Part shown: positions 1 through 7,148 of the stretch, in pieces | Position numbering within the stretch: position 1 is the first letter of the stretch | Layout of the letters: each line of letters opens with the position of its first letter | Source: Abditibacteriota bacterium | GTDB lineage: Bacteria; Armatimonadota; UBA5829 | Direction: 5' to 3' | DNA length: 28,834 nucleotides | NCBI GenBank assembly: GCA_017958015.1 | Contig: JAGDDM010000032.1 | Coordinates: 1-28,834 of the forward strand | Program-made: the position numbers and the translations under genes | The notes under the pieces: generated by a model | Told to the model about the DNA's origin: nothing | The model's database searches: none | The model's input: the letters and a program-made list of their open reading frames with translations, nothing else

Positions 1-15
1 AAAAAACTTGCTTTT

Positions 16-25
16 ATTATACCAT
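16..25 (-). promoter_or_regulatory. Extended -10 element on the minus strand, probably driving a gene beyond the left edge
   Basis: On the minus strand this reads ATGGTATAAT, which contains TGnTATAAT, the sigma70-type extended -10. It is the exact inverted copy of the element at 72-81. No convincing -35 lies at 17 bp, as expected for a TGn promoter. The target gene would lie left of base 1, which I cannot see. Promoter function is inferred from sequence only. Confidence 0.4.
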
Positions 26-72
26 AAATCAAAGGTTTTGTGCGTGTTCAAAGTGAAAAAATCGGGGAATAA

Positions 73-81
73 TGGTATAAT
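73..81 (+). promoter_or_regulatory. Extended -10 promoter element upstream of der
   Basis: TGGTATAAT matches the extended -10 consensus TGnTATAAT, in an AT-rich stretch with no good -35 at the normal distance. It points towards der, whose start is about 210 bases downstream. A transcript from here would carry the whole repeat element at 121-267 in its leader. The same TGGTATAAT string occurs at 7076-7084 ahead of the peptidase gene, which supports it being a real promoter motif in this genome. Confidence 0.5.
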
Positions 82-120
82 ATTATCGACATATATTGTC
101 GGCTGTAAGAATTCGTGTTT

Positions 121-267
121 GGGGTCAGGTGTCAGGGGCCAGGGGTCAGGGACTGTGTCGGCAAAGCCGACTGATTCTACCAACCCACCTTGCGATGTGA
201 GTTATATAATCCGTTTCGCGACAGCGAAACACCGCCGCCGGCACCCGGCACCTGACACCCGGCACCT
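121..267. repeat. Composite palindromic repeat element with inverted 7-bp repeat arrays
   Basis: The left arm (124-151) has four 7-bp units: GTCAGGT, GTCAGGG, GCCAGGG, GTCAGGG. The right arm (240-267) has four units: GGCACCC, GGCACCT, GACACCC, GGCACCT. Read on the opposite strand the right units have the same GGKGYCR pattern, so the arms are inverted relative to each other. The 88-bp centre holds two hairpins, GTCGGC-AAA-GCCGAC (157-171) and GTTTCGC-GACA-GCGAAAC (213-230). The element is GC-rich inside an AT-rich intergenic region. It could be a dispersed MITE/REP-like repeat or a structured leader of der. No coding function is seen. Confidence 0.6.
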
Positions 268-293
268 AAAATAAAAATACAAGAGATAAAACT

Positions 294-1619
294 ATGGAAA
301 AACCCTTGGTTGCTGTGGTTGGCCGCCCCAATGTGGGCAAATCCACCCTTTTCAACAGAGTAGTAGGCAGACGGATCGCCATTGTGGAGGACGAGCCGGG
401 CATCACCCGTGACCGTCTCTACGCCGAGGCCGCGTGGAACGGCAAGGAGTTCGTTCTCATCGACACCGGCGGCATTCTCATGAACGAGGGCGACCCTCTG
501 AAGGCCCAGGTGACGGCCCAGGCGGAAGTGGCGTTGGACGAGGCGGACGTGATTGTTTTCATGACCGATGTCACCACCGGCGTCACATCCTCCGACCTTG
601 ACATCGCCCGAAAACTCCGCTCCGCCAAGAAGCCGGTCCTGGTTGCCGCCAACAAGGCGGACAATCTTGACGGCGACACCGACTCCGCCGTGTTCTACGA
701 GTTCGGCATCGGCGAGGTCTACCCGGTGTCGTCGCTGAACGGCAGGAGCGTGGCGGACCTTTTGGACGCTATTGTTGAGGCGCTGCCGGAGGAGGGAAGC
801 CGCAACGCCTACCCCGAGGACGCGGTGAAAATTGCCGTCATCGGCCGGCCCAACGTGGGCAAGTCCTCCCTCATCAACGCCATTATCGGCGACAAGCGGG
901 TCATCGTATCCGACATCGCCGGTACCACCCGGGACGCCATCGACACGGTGGTGGAGCACAAGGGCGAGGAAAGCGTGCTCATCGACACCGCGGGCATCCG
1001 CCGCAGCGGCAAAGTGCAGGGTTCCGTGGAATACTATACCGTGCTCCGGGCTCTCCGGGCCATGGAGCGGGCGGACGTGGCGGTCATCGTCATCGACGGT
1101 GCCGACGGCCTCAGGGACGGCGACAAGCGTGTGGCGGGATTCGCCAAGGACGCGGGCCGGGCCTGCGTCATCGCCGTGAACAAGTGGGACCTCTGCGACG
1201 AGGAAGTGATGAAGGAGTTCGCCGACAACATCCGCCGCCAGCTGCCCTACATCGACTACGCTCCCATAGTGTTCACCTCGGCTCTCACGGGAATGGGCGT
1301 CACCCACGTGCTGGAGACCGCCCGGGACGCCGCCGCTTCCCACGCCATGCGGCTGCCCACAAGCGAAATTAACAGAATTATTCTGAACGCCGCGGAGGAC
1401 CACCCCTACACCCGCAAGGGCCGGGAACTGAAGATTAAGTTCGCCTCCATGGCGGAGGTAAAGCCTCCCACGGTGGTGGTTTTCGTCAACGACACGGAGC
1501 TGGTCCACTTCTCCTACATGCGCTATCTGGAGAACCAAATCAGAATGTACTACTCCTACGAAGGCACGCCCATCAAACTCATCTTCAAGCGGGCCAAGAA
1601 AGAGAGGGGCGGCTCATGA
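294..1619 (+). CDS. der: Ribosome biogenesis GTPase Der (EngA)
   Basis: Der is a tandem-GTPase that assists late assembly of the 50S ribosomal subunit. The 441-residue length is normal for the family. Two complete G domains are visible: the first P-loop GRPNVGKST is near residue 10, with an NKAD motif at 120-123; the second, GRPNVGKSS, is near residue 184, with NKWD at 296-299. A C-terminal KH-like domain follows, ending in the usual basic tail. The ATG at 294 begins MEKPLVAVVGRPN, right where the family starts; the upstream Shine-Dalgarno is weak (AAGAGA). The stop overlaps the plsY start as ATGA, so the two are probably translationally coupled. Identification is very secure. Confidence 0.97.
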   Translation: MEKPLVAVVGRPNVGKSTLFNRVVGRRIAIVEDEPGITRDRLYAEAAWNGKEFVLIDTGGILMNEGDPLKAQVTAQAEVALDEADVIVFMTDVTTGVTSSDLDIARKLRSAKKPVLVAANKADNLDGDTDSAVFYEFGIGEVYPVSSLNGRSVADLLDAIVEALPEEGSRNAYPEDAVKIAVIGRPNVGKSSLINAIIGDKRVIVSDIAGTTRDAIDTVVEHKGEESVLIDTAGIRRSGKVQGSVEYYTVLRALRAMERADVAVIVIDGADGLRDGDKRVAGFAKDAGRACVIAVNKWDLCDEEVMKEFADNIRRQLPYIDYAPIVFTSALTGMGVTHVLETARDAAASHAMRLPTSEINRIILNAAEDHPYTRKGRELKIKFASMAEVKPPTVVVFVNDTELVHFSYMRYLENQIRMYYSYEGTPIKLIFKRAKKERGGS

Positions 1620-2224
1620 AAAACGCTGTCGTAATTCTCCTCTGCTACCTTTTCGGGTCGATTCCCTTCGGACTCATCGCCGGAAAGCTGGTCAAGGGCA
1701 TAGACATCCGCAACGTGGGCAGCGGCAACATCGGCGCCACCAACGTGCTTCGCGCCGTGGGACCCATACCCGCCCTTATTGTGTTCCTGCTGGACGTATT
1801 TAAGGGCGCCGGGGCGGTGCTCCTCTGCCGGTACCTGGGCATGAGCGAGTATCTCATAGTCCTTGGGGGCATCGCCGCTCTCGTGGGCCATACCTGCTCC
1901 GTGTTTCTGGGCTTTAAAGGCGGCAAGGGCGTTGCCACGCTTTTGGGCCTTGTGATAGGCATCAATCCCATCATGGCGGCAGTGGCGCTGGGAATATGGA
2001 TTATCGTGGTGGCGATTACCCGCTACGTGTCCCTCGGTTCCATCATCGCCTCCCTCACAACCTCGATTATAATCTGCTTTATAAAGCTTCATCCCATCTA
2101 CAAGATTGTTTTCCTTCTTGTTTCCCTCTTTGTGGTGATTAAGCACAAGGACAACATAAAACGCCTCATAAACGGCACGGAAAACAAGATTGGGAACAAG
2201 GTTAAGGAGACCGAAGATGAATAA
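1616..2224 (+). CDS. plsY: Acyl-phosphate:glycerol-3-phosphate acyltransferase PlsY
   Basis: PlsY is the integral inner-membrane enzyme that transfers an acyl group from acyl-phosphate to glycerol-3-phosphate, making lysophosphatidic acid, the first step of phospholipid synthesis. The 202 residues form several hydrophobic helices. The family motifs are present: GSIPFG (14-19), GSGNIGATN (35-43) and GHTCSVFLGFKGGKGVAT (91-108), the last being the glycine-rich acyl-phosphate/G3P site. The start overlaps the der stop (ATGA) and is preceded by a purine-rich GAGAGGGG. The pairing of der with plsY is widespread in bacteria. Its last 8 bases overlap the next gene. The partner PlsX is not in the window. 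Confidence 0.97.
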   Translation: MKNAVVILLCYLFGSIPFGLIAGKLVKGIDIRNVGSGNIGATNVLRAVGPIPALIVFLLDVFKGAGAVLLCRYLGMSEYLIVLGGIAALVGHTCSVFLGFKGGKGVATLLGLVIGINPIMAAVALGIWIIVVAITRYVSLGSIIASLTTSIIICFIKLHPIYKIVFLLVSLFVVIKHKDNIKRLINGTENKIGNKVKETEDE

Positions 2225-3815
2225 ACTGTTTATCGCGGCGGTGCTGGCCGCTCTCTGCGCTCCGGTGCTTGCCCAAAGCGAGAATTTGAGCGGCCTCGTC
2301 TACGTGCGGGGCACGGAAGTGCGGATAGTGAACCCCCTGAGCACCAAAGACCACGGGCTTTTGGCCTACGACCTGGCTTCCGTGATTACCCAAACCGGCA
2401 TTACCTCCGACGGAGAATCCTTCTTCTACCGGGTGATGAACGGCTACATTCCCGGGGATCTCTGCGTCTACACTCCCGCCACCGGCAAAAGCGACGTCAT
2501 CATGACCACCGCGGAGATGATGAAGACCTTCGGCGAGATTCCGGAATATTTCTTCCCCTCCCGCACAGGCAACGGCGCCATGGGTGAGAGCCTGATGGTG
2601 AACATGGGCGCGAAGGGCTATACGCCGGAACCCCTTGCCAAGGGCGCCAACGGAAACTTCACTCCCTGCTGGGACGAAAAGGGCACCACCTTCGTCTACC
2701 GGGCCGCCGACGGATTGTTCGCCACCACCGTGGGCGGAAAAACAACGAAAATCTCCGACAACGGCGAGCCCATTGCCGCCGCCGACGGGAAGATTTACAC
2801 CCGGGAAGGAAACGACGTTTTCGTCTGCGGCTTCGACGGCAGCGGGAAAAAGAAAATCCTTTCCGTTTCCGAAAACTATTTCTTCAACGCCTGCGCCGCC
2901 CGCGGGTCCGAGTTCGCCTACGCCGACTACGACTTTATGAACGGCGAGATTAAGATAAGGCTTCCCCTGAGCGGCAGGAACATTGTGTTCAAGCCCCAGC
3001 GGGCCGTGAGCTCCGTCATAAATCTCATGTTCGACCCCCAGGGGAGATATCTTATTTTCACCACCGAGGTTGACGACAACTGCGACGGCAGATTTATGTA
3101 CAGAAGCAATATCGCCAACGGCAAAACCGAGATTATCGCCGCCGGTGTTCCCGTGGGCTTCGCCACCGTAAAGAGAAGCGTTCTCAAGAAGAACAAGGGC
3201 TTTGAGGCGGCGGAAACCCCCGAGGGCTTCGAGCCCCTTTTTAAGCTGGAGGACGACTTCGACGGCGACGGCAAAACCGAGACCGCCTTCTACGGCGAAA
3301 AGCTGAAACCCACCGCCTCCATGGGACAGGACGCGGCGCTGTGGATTGTAAAGGACGGCAAGAAAATCGCCGCCGACGCCCGGAAAGCCTTCAACAACGG
3401 CAGCGGCGACCCGGGCAAGGCCACTTTCATTATCGGTCTGGACAAGTTCTTCGTGACTAAGGCCGGGGACGGCAAGGCGAGAGTCTGCGTTATCTACGAT
3501 ATACCCGGTTGGCCCCCTTACAGAAGAATCGTTATATACGACCTTGCCGGCGACAAGCTGACGCCGGTGTTCATCCACGACGGCGAGGTTACGGACATCG
3601 CCGAGGAACCGGACTTTTACGTTGCCTCGGACGGCTCCGTGTACGTCACCGACGAGTACACCGACGGAGAGGGGCTGACCCACTCCAGAGGGCTTCTCCT
3701 GCGGTATGTGTGGGACAGCAAAAAGTTCTCCTTCGCCGAAAAGAAAATCATCAGCGACAGCGACGCTTCCTCCACGGAAACCACGGAAGAACTCGTTAAG
3801 AAATATTTTAAGTAA
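2217..3815 (+). CDS. Secreted beta-propeller-like protein of unknown function
   Basis: I do not recognise a specific family. The 532-residue product starts with a clear type I signal peptide (MNKLFIAAVLAALCAPVLAQ, cleavage after about residue 19 or 20), so it is exported. Short beta-rich repeats follow (for example the GTTFVYRAADG and GRYLIFTTEVDD segments), reminiscent of TolB/WD40-like propeller blades. At residues 347-355 the sequence DFDGDGKTE matches an EF-hand/FG-GAP-type calcium loop (D347, D349, D351, E355) and begins what looks like a second domain. I chose the ATG at 2217 rather than one 27 bases upstream because it gives the signal peptide and has AAGGAG at 2204-2209. It overlaps plsY by 8 nt, so it belongs to the der-plsY operon. 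A role as an envelope protein is inference. Confidence 0.8.
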   Translation: MNKLFIAAVLAALCAPVLAQSENLSGLVYVRGTEVRIVNPLSTKDHGLLAYDLASVITQTGITSDGESFFYRVMNGYIPGDLCVYTPATGKSDVIMTTAEMMKTFGEIPEYFFPSRTGNGAMGESLMVNMGAKGYTPEPLAKGANGNFTPCWDEKGTTFVYRAADGLFATTVGGKTTKISDNGEPIAAADGKIYTREGNDVFVCGFDGSGKKKILSVSENYFFNACAARGSEFAYADYDFMNGEIKIRLPLSGRNIVFKPQRAVSSVINLMFDPQGRYLIFTTEVDDNCDGRFMYRSNIANGKTEIIAAGVPVGFATVKRSVLKKNKGFEAAETPEGFEPLFKLEDDFDGDGKTETAFYGEKLKPTASMGQDAALWIVKDGKKIAADARKAFNNGSGDPGKATFIIGLDKFFVTKAGDGKARVCVIYDIPGWPPYRRIVIYDLAGDKLTPVFIHDGEVTDIAEEPDFYVASDGSVYVTDEYTDGEGLTHSRGLLLRYVWDSKKFSFAEKKIISDSDASSTETTEELVKKYFK

Positions 3816-3827
3816 AAGAGTGATGTT

Positions 3828-4439
3828 ATGCGAAAGTTTATTGAGTATTACGCTCTCGAAATTTATACCGTGATATCAATGGCGGTTTTGACGGCCGCCG
3901 GTCTCGCGGGCGGCATGTCAATGATTCAAAAGGCCGTGCTTGTGTACATATTCCTGTTTGTTCTGCACGAGTGGGAGGAAATGAAGTATCCCGGTGGGTT
4001 CGCGGATTACATCGCGAAAATGCTTGGAATTGAGATAAACGAAGAAATTAAGCGAGCGAGCAGGATTCCGACAAGTATTTTGCTTTTGACCTTTACTCTT
4101 GTTCCTTTTTTCCTGCGGGATTATCCCCTTGCTCTTTTGCCCATAGCTTTCCTGGGCCTCTTTGAGGGCTTTGTGCATATCTTCGCCATACGGCTGTTCC
4201 GGTGTCCGAAGTTCTATTCGCCGGGACTTGTCACCGCCGAGCTGCAGGCGCTCTTTACGATAGGCGTGTTCGCGTGTTTCGCGAAAAACAACACCGTAAG
4301 GCCCATTGATTATTTAATCGGCGCTTCGATAACGGTTGCCTGCTTCATGGTGATGCAAAAGACTATTACGAAAATGGTGGGAGTGAGGTACGGCGACATG
4401 CCGAAGATACTTAAACGGCAGCTTTCGAAAAAGGACTGA
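3828..4439 (+). CDS. HXXEE-domain integral membrane protein
   Basis: A 203-residue polytopic membrane protein with about five or six hydrophobic segments. Residues 47-51 read HEWEE inside LHEWEEMKYP, which is the defining motif of the HXXEE family of membrane proteins of unknown function. A second conserved-looking acidic/histidine patch, LFEGFVHIF, lies near residues 110-118. The acidic and histidine residues within membrane segments suggest metal binding or a membrane enzyme, but no activity can be assigned. It starts 12 nt after the preceding stop with a weak Shine-Dalgarno and ends just before a strong terminator. Sampled lines are about 43-47% GC, well below upstream neighbours, suggesting a separate origin. 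Confidence 0.8.
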   Translation: MRKFIEYYALEIYTVISMAVLTAAGLAGGMSMIQKAVLVYIFLFVLHEWEEMKYPGGFADYIAKMLGIEINEEIKRASRIPTSILLLTFTLVPFFLRDYPLALLPIAFLGLFEGFVHIFAIRLFRCPKFYSPGLVTAELQALFTIGVFACFAKNNTVRPIDYLIGASITVACFMVMQKTITKMVGVRYGDMPKILKRQLSKKD

Positions 4440-4446
4440 AATTAAG

Positions 4447-4480
4447 GCCTCCGCTTGTTAGGCGGAGGCTTTGTTTTTTT
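4447..4480 (+). terminator. Rho-independent terminator of the der-plsY operon, shared with the convergent gene
   Basis: GCCTCCGC (4447-4454) pairs with GCGGAGGC (4462-4469) across a 7-nt loop and is followed by TTTGTTTTTTT. This is a strong intrinsic terminator for the plus strand. The loop contains the TAA stop (4458-4460) of the convergent minus-strand gene, so the hairpin overlaps that gene's 3' end. On the minus strand it has no strong U tract. Confidence 0.9.
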
Positions 4481-6212
4481 CGAAGCACAGACCGATGAGG
4501 AACGGCACGCACACAACATAGGCTATGGCGTATCTGAAGTCCCCGTTTACCGGCGAGGCGATGCAGACGAGAAAAGAGAGTACGGAGGGCAGACAGACGG
4601 CGAGGAGTTTCTTCTTGCGGGTCTTAATCGCGTATGCGATGACGGCCATGAGAAGATATGTGTAGAGAGCTATTCGGCAGAGGGGAGCGAACAGAGGGGC
4701 AAAAAGCGCCGCTTTTTCGACTTTCGCGAGGCTGCGGTAAACAATGTTCGGAGACTCGTTGGGGAAGATATGCTTAAAGCGGTATCCTATAACCTTTTCT
4801 AAACTCGCCTCACCTATACTGCCGCTGTGCACTGTCGGGAAGCACCTGAGGCCCAGCTTAGAGTCGTAAAAAGAGCAGTAAGTGTATGTGTTGTTTAGGG
4901 ATGCCTCAAAATACGTTTTCGGGTGGCGTTTGAATTGGGCGAGCCATACCTTGAAATATTTCGCGAAATCCGCTTTTGTTGGCGGAACTTTTGTTGCGGG
5001 ACGAATATAACCTTTTTTTACCGGATCGGAGATTTGTGGATTATAACTTACAATGGCGTCGTCGTAATCGAAGATTTTATTAAGAACGTTTTTTTCGCTT
5101 TGAGGAGTTTCCTTCGAGTATTCCCGAGCGTACCTTGCCGATTGTTGAATCGGCAGAGACAGTGCCTCAATCGCTCGCCCGTGCGGTATGTTCATGACCG
5201 CGAGAAGAATATAATTCGTTCCGATGTAAACCGATACCGTGGCGATCGTCGCTACCGCGATTTGCTTTTTCGCGGCCGATTTTCCGAACATGAAGATGAC
5301 GAGAGTCGGCAGAATCACATGGACTCCGTTGAGTCGGAACAGAATACACATAACCGCCGAGACGATTAAGCCGACGGTTTGCTTTTTTGTGGGATTTCCC
5401 CGGAGGACGTCATAGGCGAATATCGTGAAAAGAAGAACGAAAACCGCATAGACGGAGTTCTTTTCCGCGATTGTTCCGAACACGGAAAACACGGGTACAA
5501 GAGCGAAAACGGCGAGGAAGACGAAATAAACCGCTTTCGGCAAATTACGCGTTCTTTTAAGGCAATAAGCGAGAGCGGCGGAGAACATCAGCGATTGAGA
5601 AACGGAGAGGAAATACATGCTGATGTTTACGGAGCCCAAGGCAATTCCGAATTTCGCGAAAAGGCCGTAGAAGAAAGTCGATATAACCGGGTGTCCGTTA
5701 TACATAGGCCATTTCCCGAAAAACATGTCGATTTGGGCCATGGTGTCCCAGCCGAAGAGGGGCGGACGGCAAAGGAGATAGGGAATCCAACAGACGAAAA
5801 TTATTCCCCATGTTGCGAGGAAGGGCAGGGGCTTTTTGTTCGGCGTGGCTGTCTCGAAGTAGGCAAAAAGCCTTTCGATGAGGACGGCAAGGATGGCGGT
5901 TACGCCGATGAAGATAATGAGTGAACGAAGCGCCTCGCTCTTTGAGCCGCAAATCAGATAGAGACTGTCGCGATTAAAGAATGTCCTACCGATGATGTGG
6001 CAAAGGCCCATCACCGCAGCGGCGCATATCGAGGTTTTCGAGACCTTCGCGTTTTTGAACAGCAGACAAAAGGCGGCGAAGAGAAGAACGGCTGTTAAGG
6101 ATGCCGCGTTAAACCCCGTCAAGGGAGCCGACACTTCCGATACCGATGCCGTGTCAATCGTTATCGCCGTGGCGGAAAGCAACGCGAATACGTAGGGCAG
6201 CGCCTTTCTCAT
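4458..6212 (-). CDS. Polytopic membrane protein, DUF6020-like, possible GT-C glycosyltransferase
   Basis: A 584-residue protein with about ten or more hydrophobic helices. Features resembling the DUF6020 family are RPPLFGWDTMAQ (149-160, Trp155-Asp156), an NGHP motif near 172-175, the stretch LSLPIQQSARYAREY starting the large extracytoplasmic region, and a C-terminal SPVNGDFRYA before the last helices. An Asp in the first large loop followed by many helices and a soluble region is the general plan of GT-C polyprenyl-phosphate-sugar glycosyltransferases, so a role in glycan or lipid modification is plausible but inferred. Its start overlaps the coaX stop (ATGA), so translation is probably coupled. 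GC falls to about 32-48% in sampled lines, far below the flanks, which suggests horizontal acquisition. Confidence 0.75.
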   Translation of the reverse strand: MRKALPYVFALLSATAITIDTASVSEVSAPLTGFNAASLTAVLLFAAFCLLFKNAKVSKTSICAAAVMGLCHIIGRTFFNRDSLYLICGSKSEALRSLIIFIGVTAILAVLIERLFAYFETATPNKKPLPFLATWGIIFVCWIPYLLCRPPLFGWDTMAQIDMFFGKWPMYNGHPVISTFFYGLFAKFGIALGSVNISMYFLSVSQSLMFSAALAYCLKRTRNLPKAVYFVFLAVFALVPVFSVFGTIAEKNSVYAVFVLLFTIFAYDVLRGNPTKKQTVGLIVSAVMCILFRLNGVHVILPTLVIFMFGKSAAKKQIAVATIATVSVYIGTNYILLAVMNIPHGRAIEALSLPIQQSARYAREYSKETPQSEKNVLNKIFDYDDAIVSYNPQISDPVKKGYIRPATKVPPTKADFAKYFKVWLAQFKRHPKTYFEASLNNTYTYCSFYDSKLGLRCFPTVHSGSIGEASLEKVIGYRFKHIFPNESPNIVYRSLAKVEKAALFAPLFAPLCRIALYTYLLMAVIAYAIKTRKKKLLAVCLPSVLSFLVCIASPVNGDFRYAIAYVVCVPFLIGLCFEKNKASA

Positions 6213-6982
6213 TTCGTAAGCCTTTCGTAGACTATCCGCAGGCCCTTAAGTGTGATGAGGTCGTCGCAGATTTCTATTGTTTCACTGTATCGGGCTATGA
6301 GGGGCGCCATGCCGCCGGTGGCGATGACCTTGGGTTCGGTGCCCATTTCCTTTTTGAACCGGCGAACCAGGGCGTCCACCTGTCCCGCGTAGCCGCAGAC
6401 GATGCCGGAGCGGAGGCTTTCGGCGGTGGATTTGCCGATGGCCCGTTCCGGGGGAGTGAGCGCCACGCCGGAGAGTTTGGCGGCCTTTCGCAAAAGGGAG
6501 TCCACGGAGATTCTGATGCCCGGTGATATGGCGCCGCCCAGATAGACTCCGTCCTCGGACACGGCGTCCAAGGTGGTGGCGGTGCCGAAGTCAACGATGA
6601 TGAGGGATGTTTTGTACTCCTCGTAGGCGGAGATGGCGTTGGCGATTCTGTCGGCGCCCACGTCCGTCACAGGGTGGTAGTCTATCTTCATGCCCTTAAC
6701 GGACTCCGGCCGCAGGAAAACAGGTTCCCCGGCGTTTTTGAAGTGGTTCCGGCACATCCATGTGAGGCCGTCGCCGATGGAAGGCACAACGTTTGACACA
6801 ACAACACCGGTTATATCGGCGAATGCGAGCCCCTTGTCCGCGAGAAATCCCCGCAAAAAGGAAGCGTATTCGTCGCCGGTGGTGGTGCCGTGGGTGCTTA
6901 TGCGCCAAGAGGCCACCAGGTCCTTGTCGTTAAATACCGCGAATGTTATGTTTGTGTTTCCCACATCAACCGCGAGAAGCAT
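6209..6982 (-). CDS. coaX: Type III pantothenate kinase
   Basis: CoaX phosphorylates pantothenate, the first step of coenzyme A synthesis. It is the ASKHA-fold, feedback-insensitive type that needs a monovalent cation. The 257 residues match the family length. The phosphate-binding motif DVGNTN is at 6-11, GADR at 109-112, DFGTATT at 131-137 with the catalytic-type Asp, and GGAISPGI near 149-156. An in-frame ATG lies 57 bases further upstream, but the start at 6982 gives the canonical N-terminus MLLAVDVGNTN and has AGGGGG seven bases before it. A sigma70-type promoter lies just upstream. CoA supply feeds fatty acid and lipid A synthesis, but the gene is in a separate minus-strand unit. Confidence 0.96.
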   Translation of the reverse strand: MLLAVDVGNTNITFAVFNDKDLVASWRISTHGTTTGDEYASFLRGFLADKGLAFADITGVVVSNVVPSIGDGLTWMCRNHFKNAGEPVFLRPESVKGMKIDYHPVTDVGADRIANAISAYEEYKTSLIIVDFGTATTLDAVSEDGVYLGGAISPGIRISVDSLLRKAAKLSGVALTPPERAIGKSTAESLRSGIVCGYAGQVDALVRRFKKEMGTEPKVIATGGMAPLIARYSETIEICDDLITLKGLRIVYERLTK

Positions 6983-6989
6983 GATAAAT

Positions 6990-6995
6990 CCCCCT
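6990..6995 (-). promoter_or_regulatory. Ribosome binding site that fixes the coaX start
   Basis: AGGGGG on the minus strand, seven bases before the ATG at 6982. The longer open frame starting at 7039 would begin inside the promoter and has no such site. Confidence 0.75.
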
Positions 6996-7010
6996 GAGAT
7001 TTTTGTAATT

Positions 7011-7039
7011 ATTTTACCCCATAACGGCGTAAATTGCAA
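7011..7039 (-). promoter_or_regulatory. Sigma70-type promoter for coaX
   Basis: On the minus strand, TTGCAA (7039-7034) and TAAAAT (7016-7011) are separated by exactly 17 bp. Transcription would begin about 20 bases before the coaX start codon. It diverges from the promoter of the peptidase gene at 7079-7084. Confidence 0.65.
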
Positions 7040-7075
7040 TTACCTTCCGCCGGTTTCGACTAATTGAGTGAAATT

Positions 7076-7084
7076 TGGTATAAT
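7076..7084 (+). promoter_or_regulatory. Extended -10 promoter for the peptidase-lipB-tamB unit
   Basis: TGGTATAAT matches the extended -10 consensus and is identical to the element at 73-81. The best -35 candidate, TTTCGA at 7054-7059, is weak and 19 bp away. The start codon at 7149 lies about 60 bases downstream. Confidence 0.6.
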
Positions 7085-7148
7085 TATATATGAGGGAATA
7101 GTGTGCGGCCGCGCCGCCGATTCCCGACCCCGCAAACGGAGTTTAACC

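Noticed and set aside
121..267. Possible CRISPR array
   Set aside because: Units are 7 bp, directly adjacent with no spacers, and inverted between the arms; no cas genes are seen.
8..274. Short plus-strand open frame at the left edge
   Set aside because: It crosses the promoter and the palindromic repeat arrays, has no ribosome binding site, and its composition follows the repeats.
177..1538. Open frame of 453 codons antisense to der
   Set aside because: It runs through the repeat element and mirrors der codons; no recognisable protein features.
3828..6212. Complete mobile element or defence island around the low-GC genes
   Set aside because: No transposase, integrase, terminal repeats, attachment site or tRNA gene is visible; only composition suggests transfer.
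7104..7123. GC-rich palindromic stretch in the peptidase gene leader as a riboswitch or operator
   Set aside because: Only a short GCGGCCGC-type palindrome is visible, with no larger conserved fold; likely chance in GC-rich DNA.
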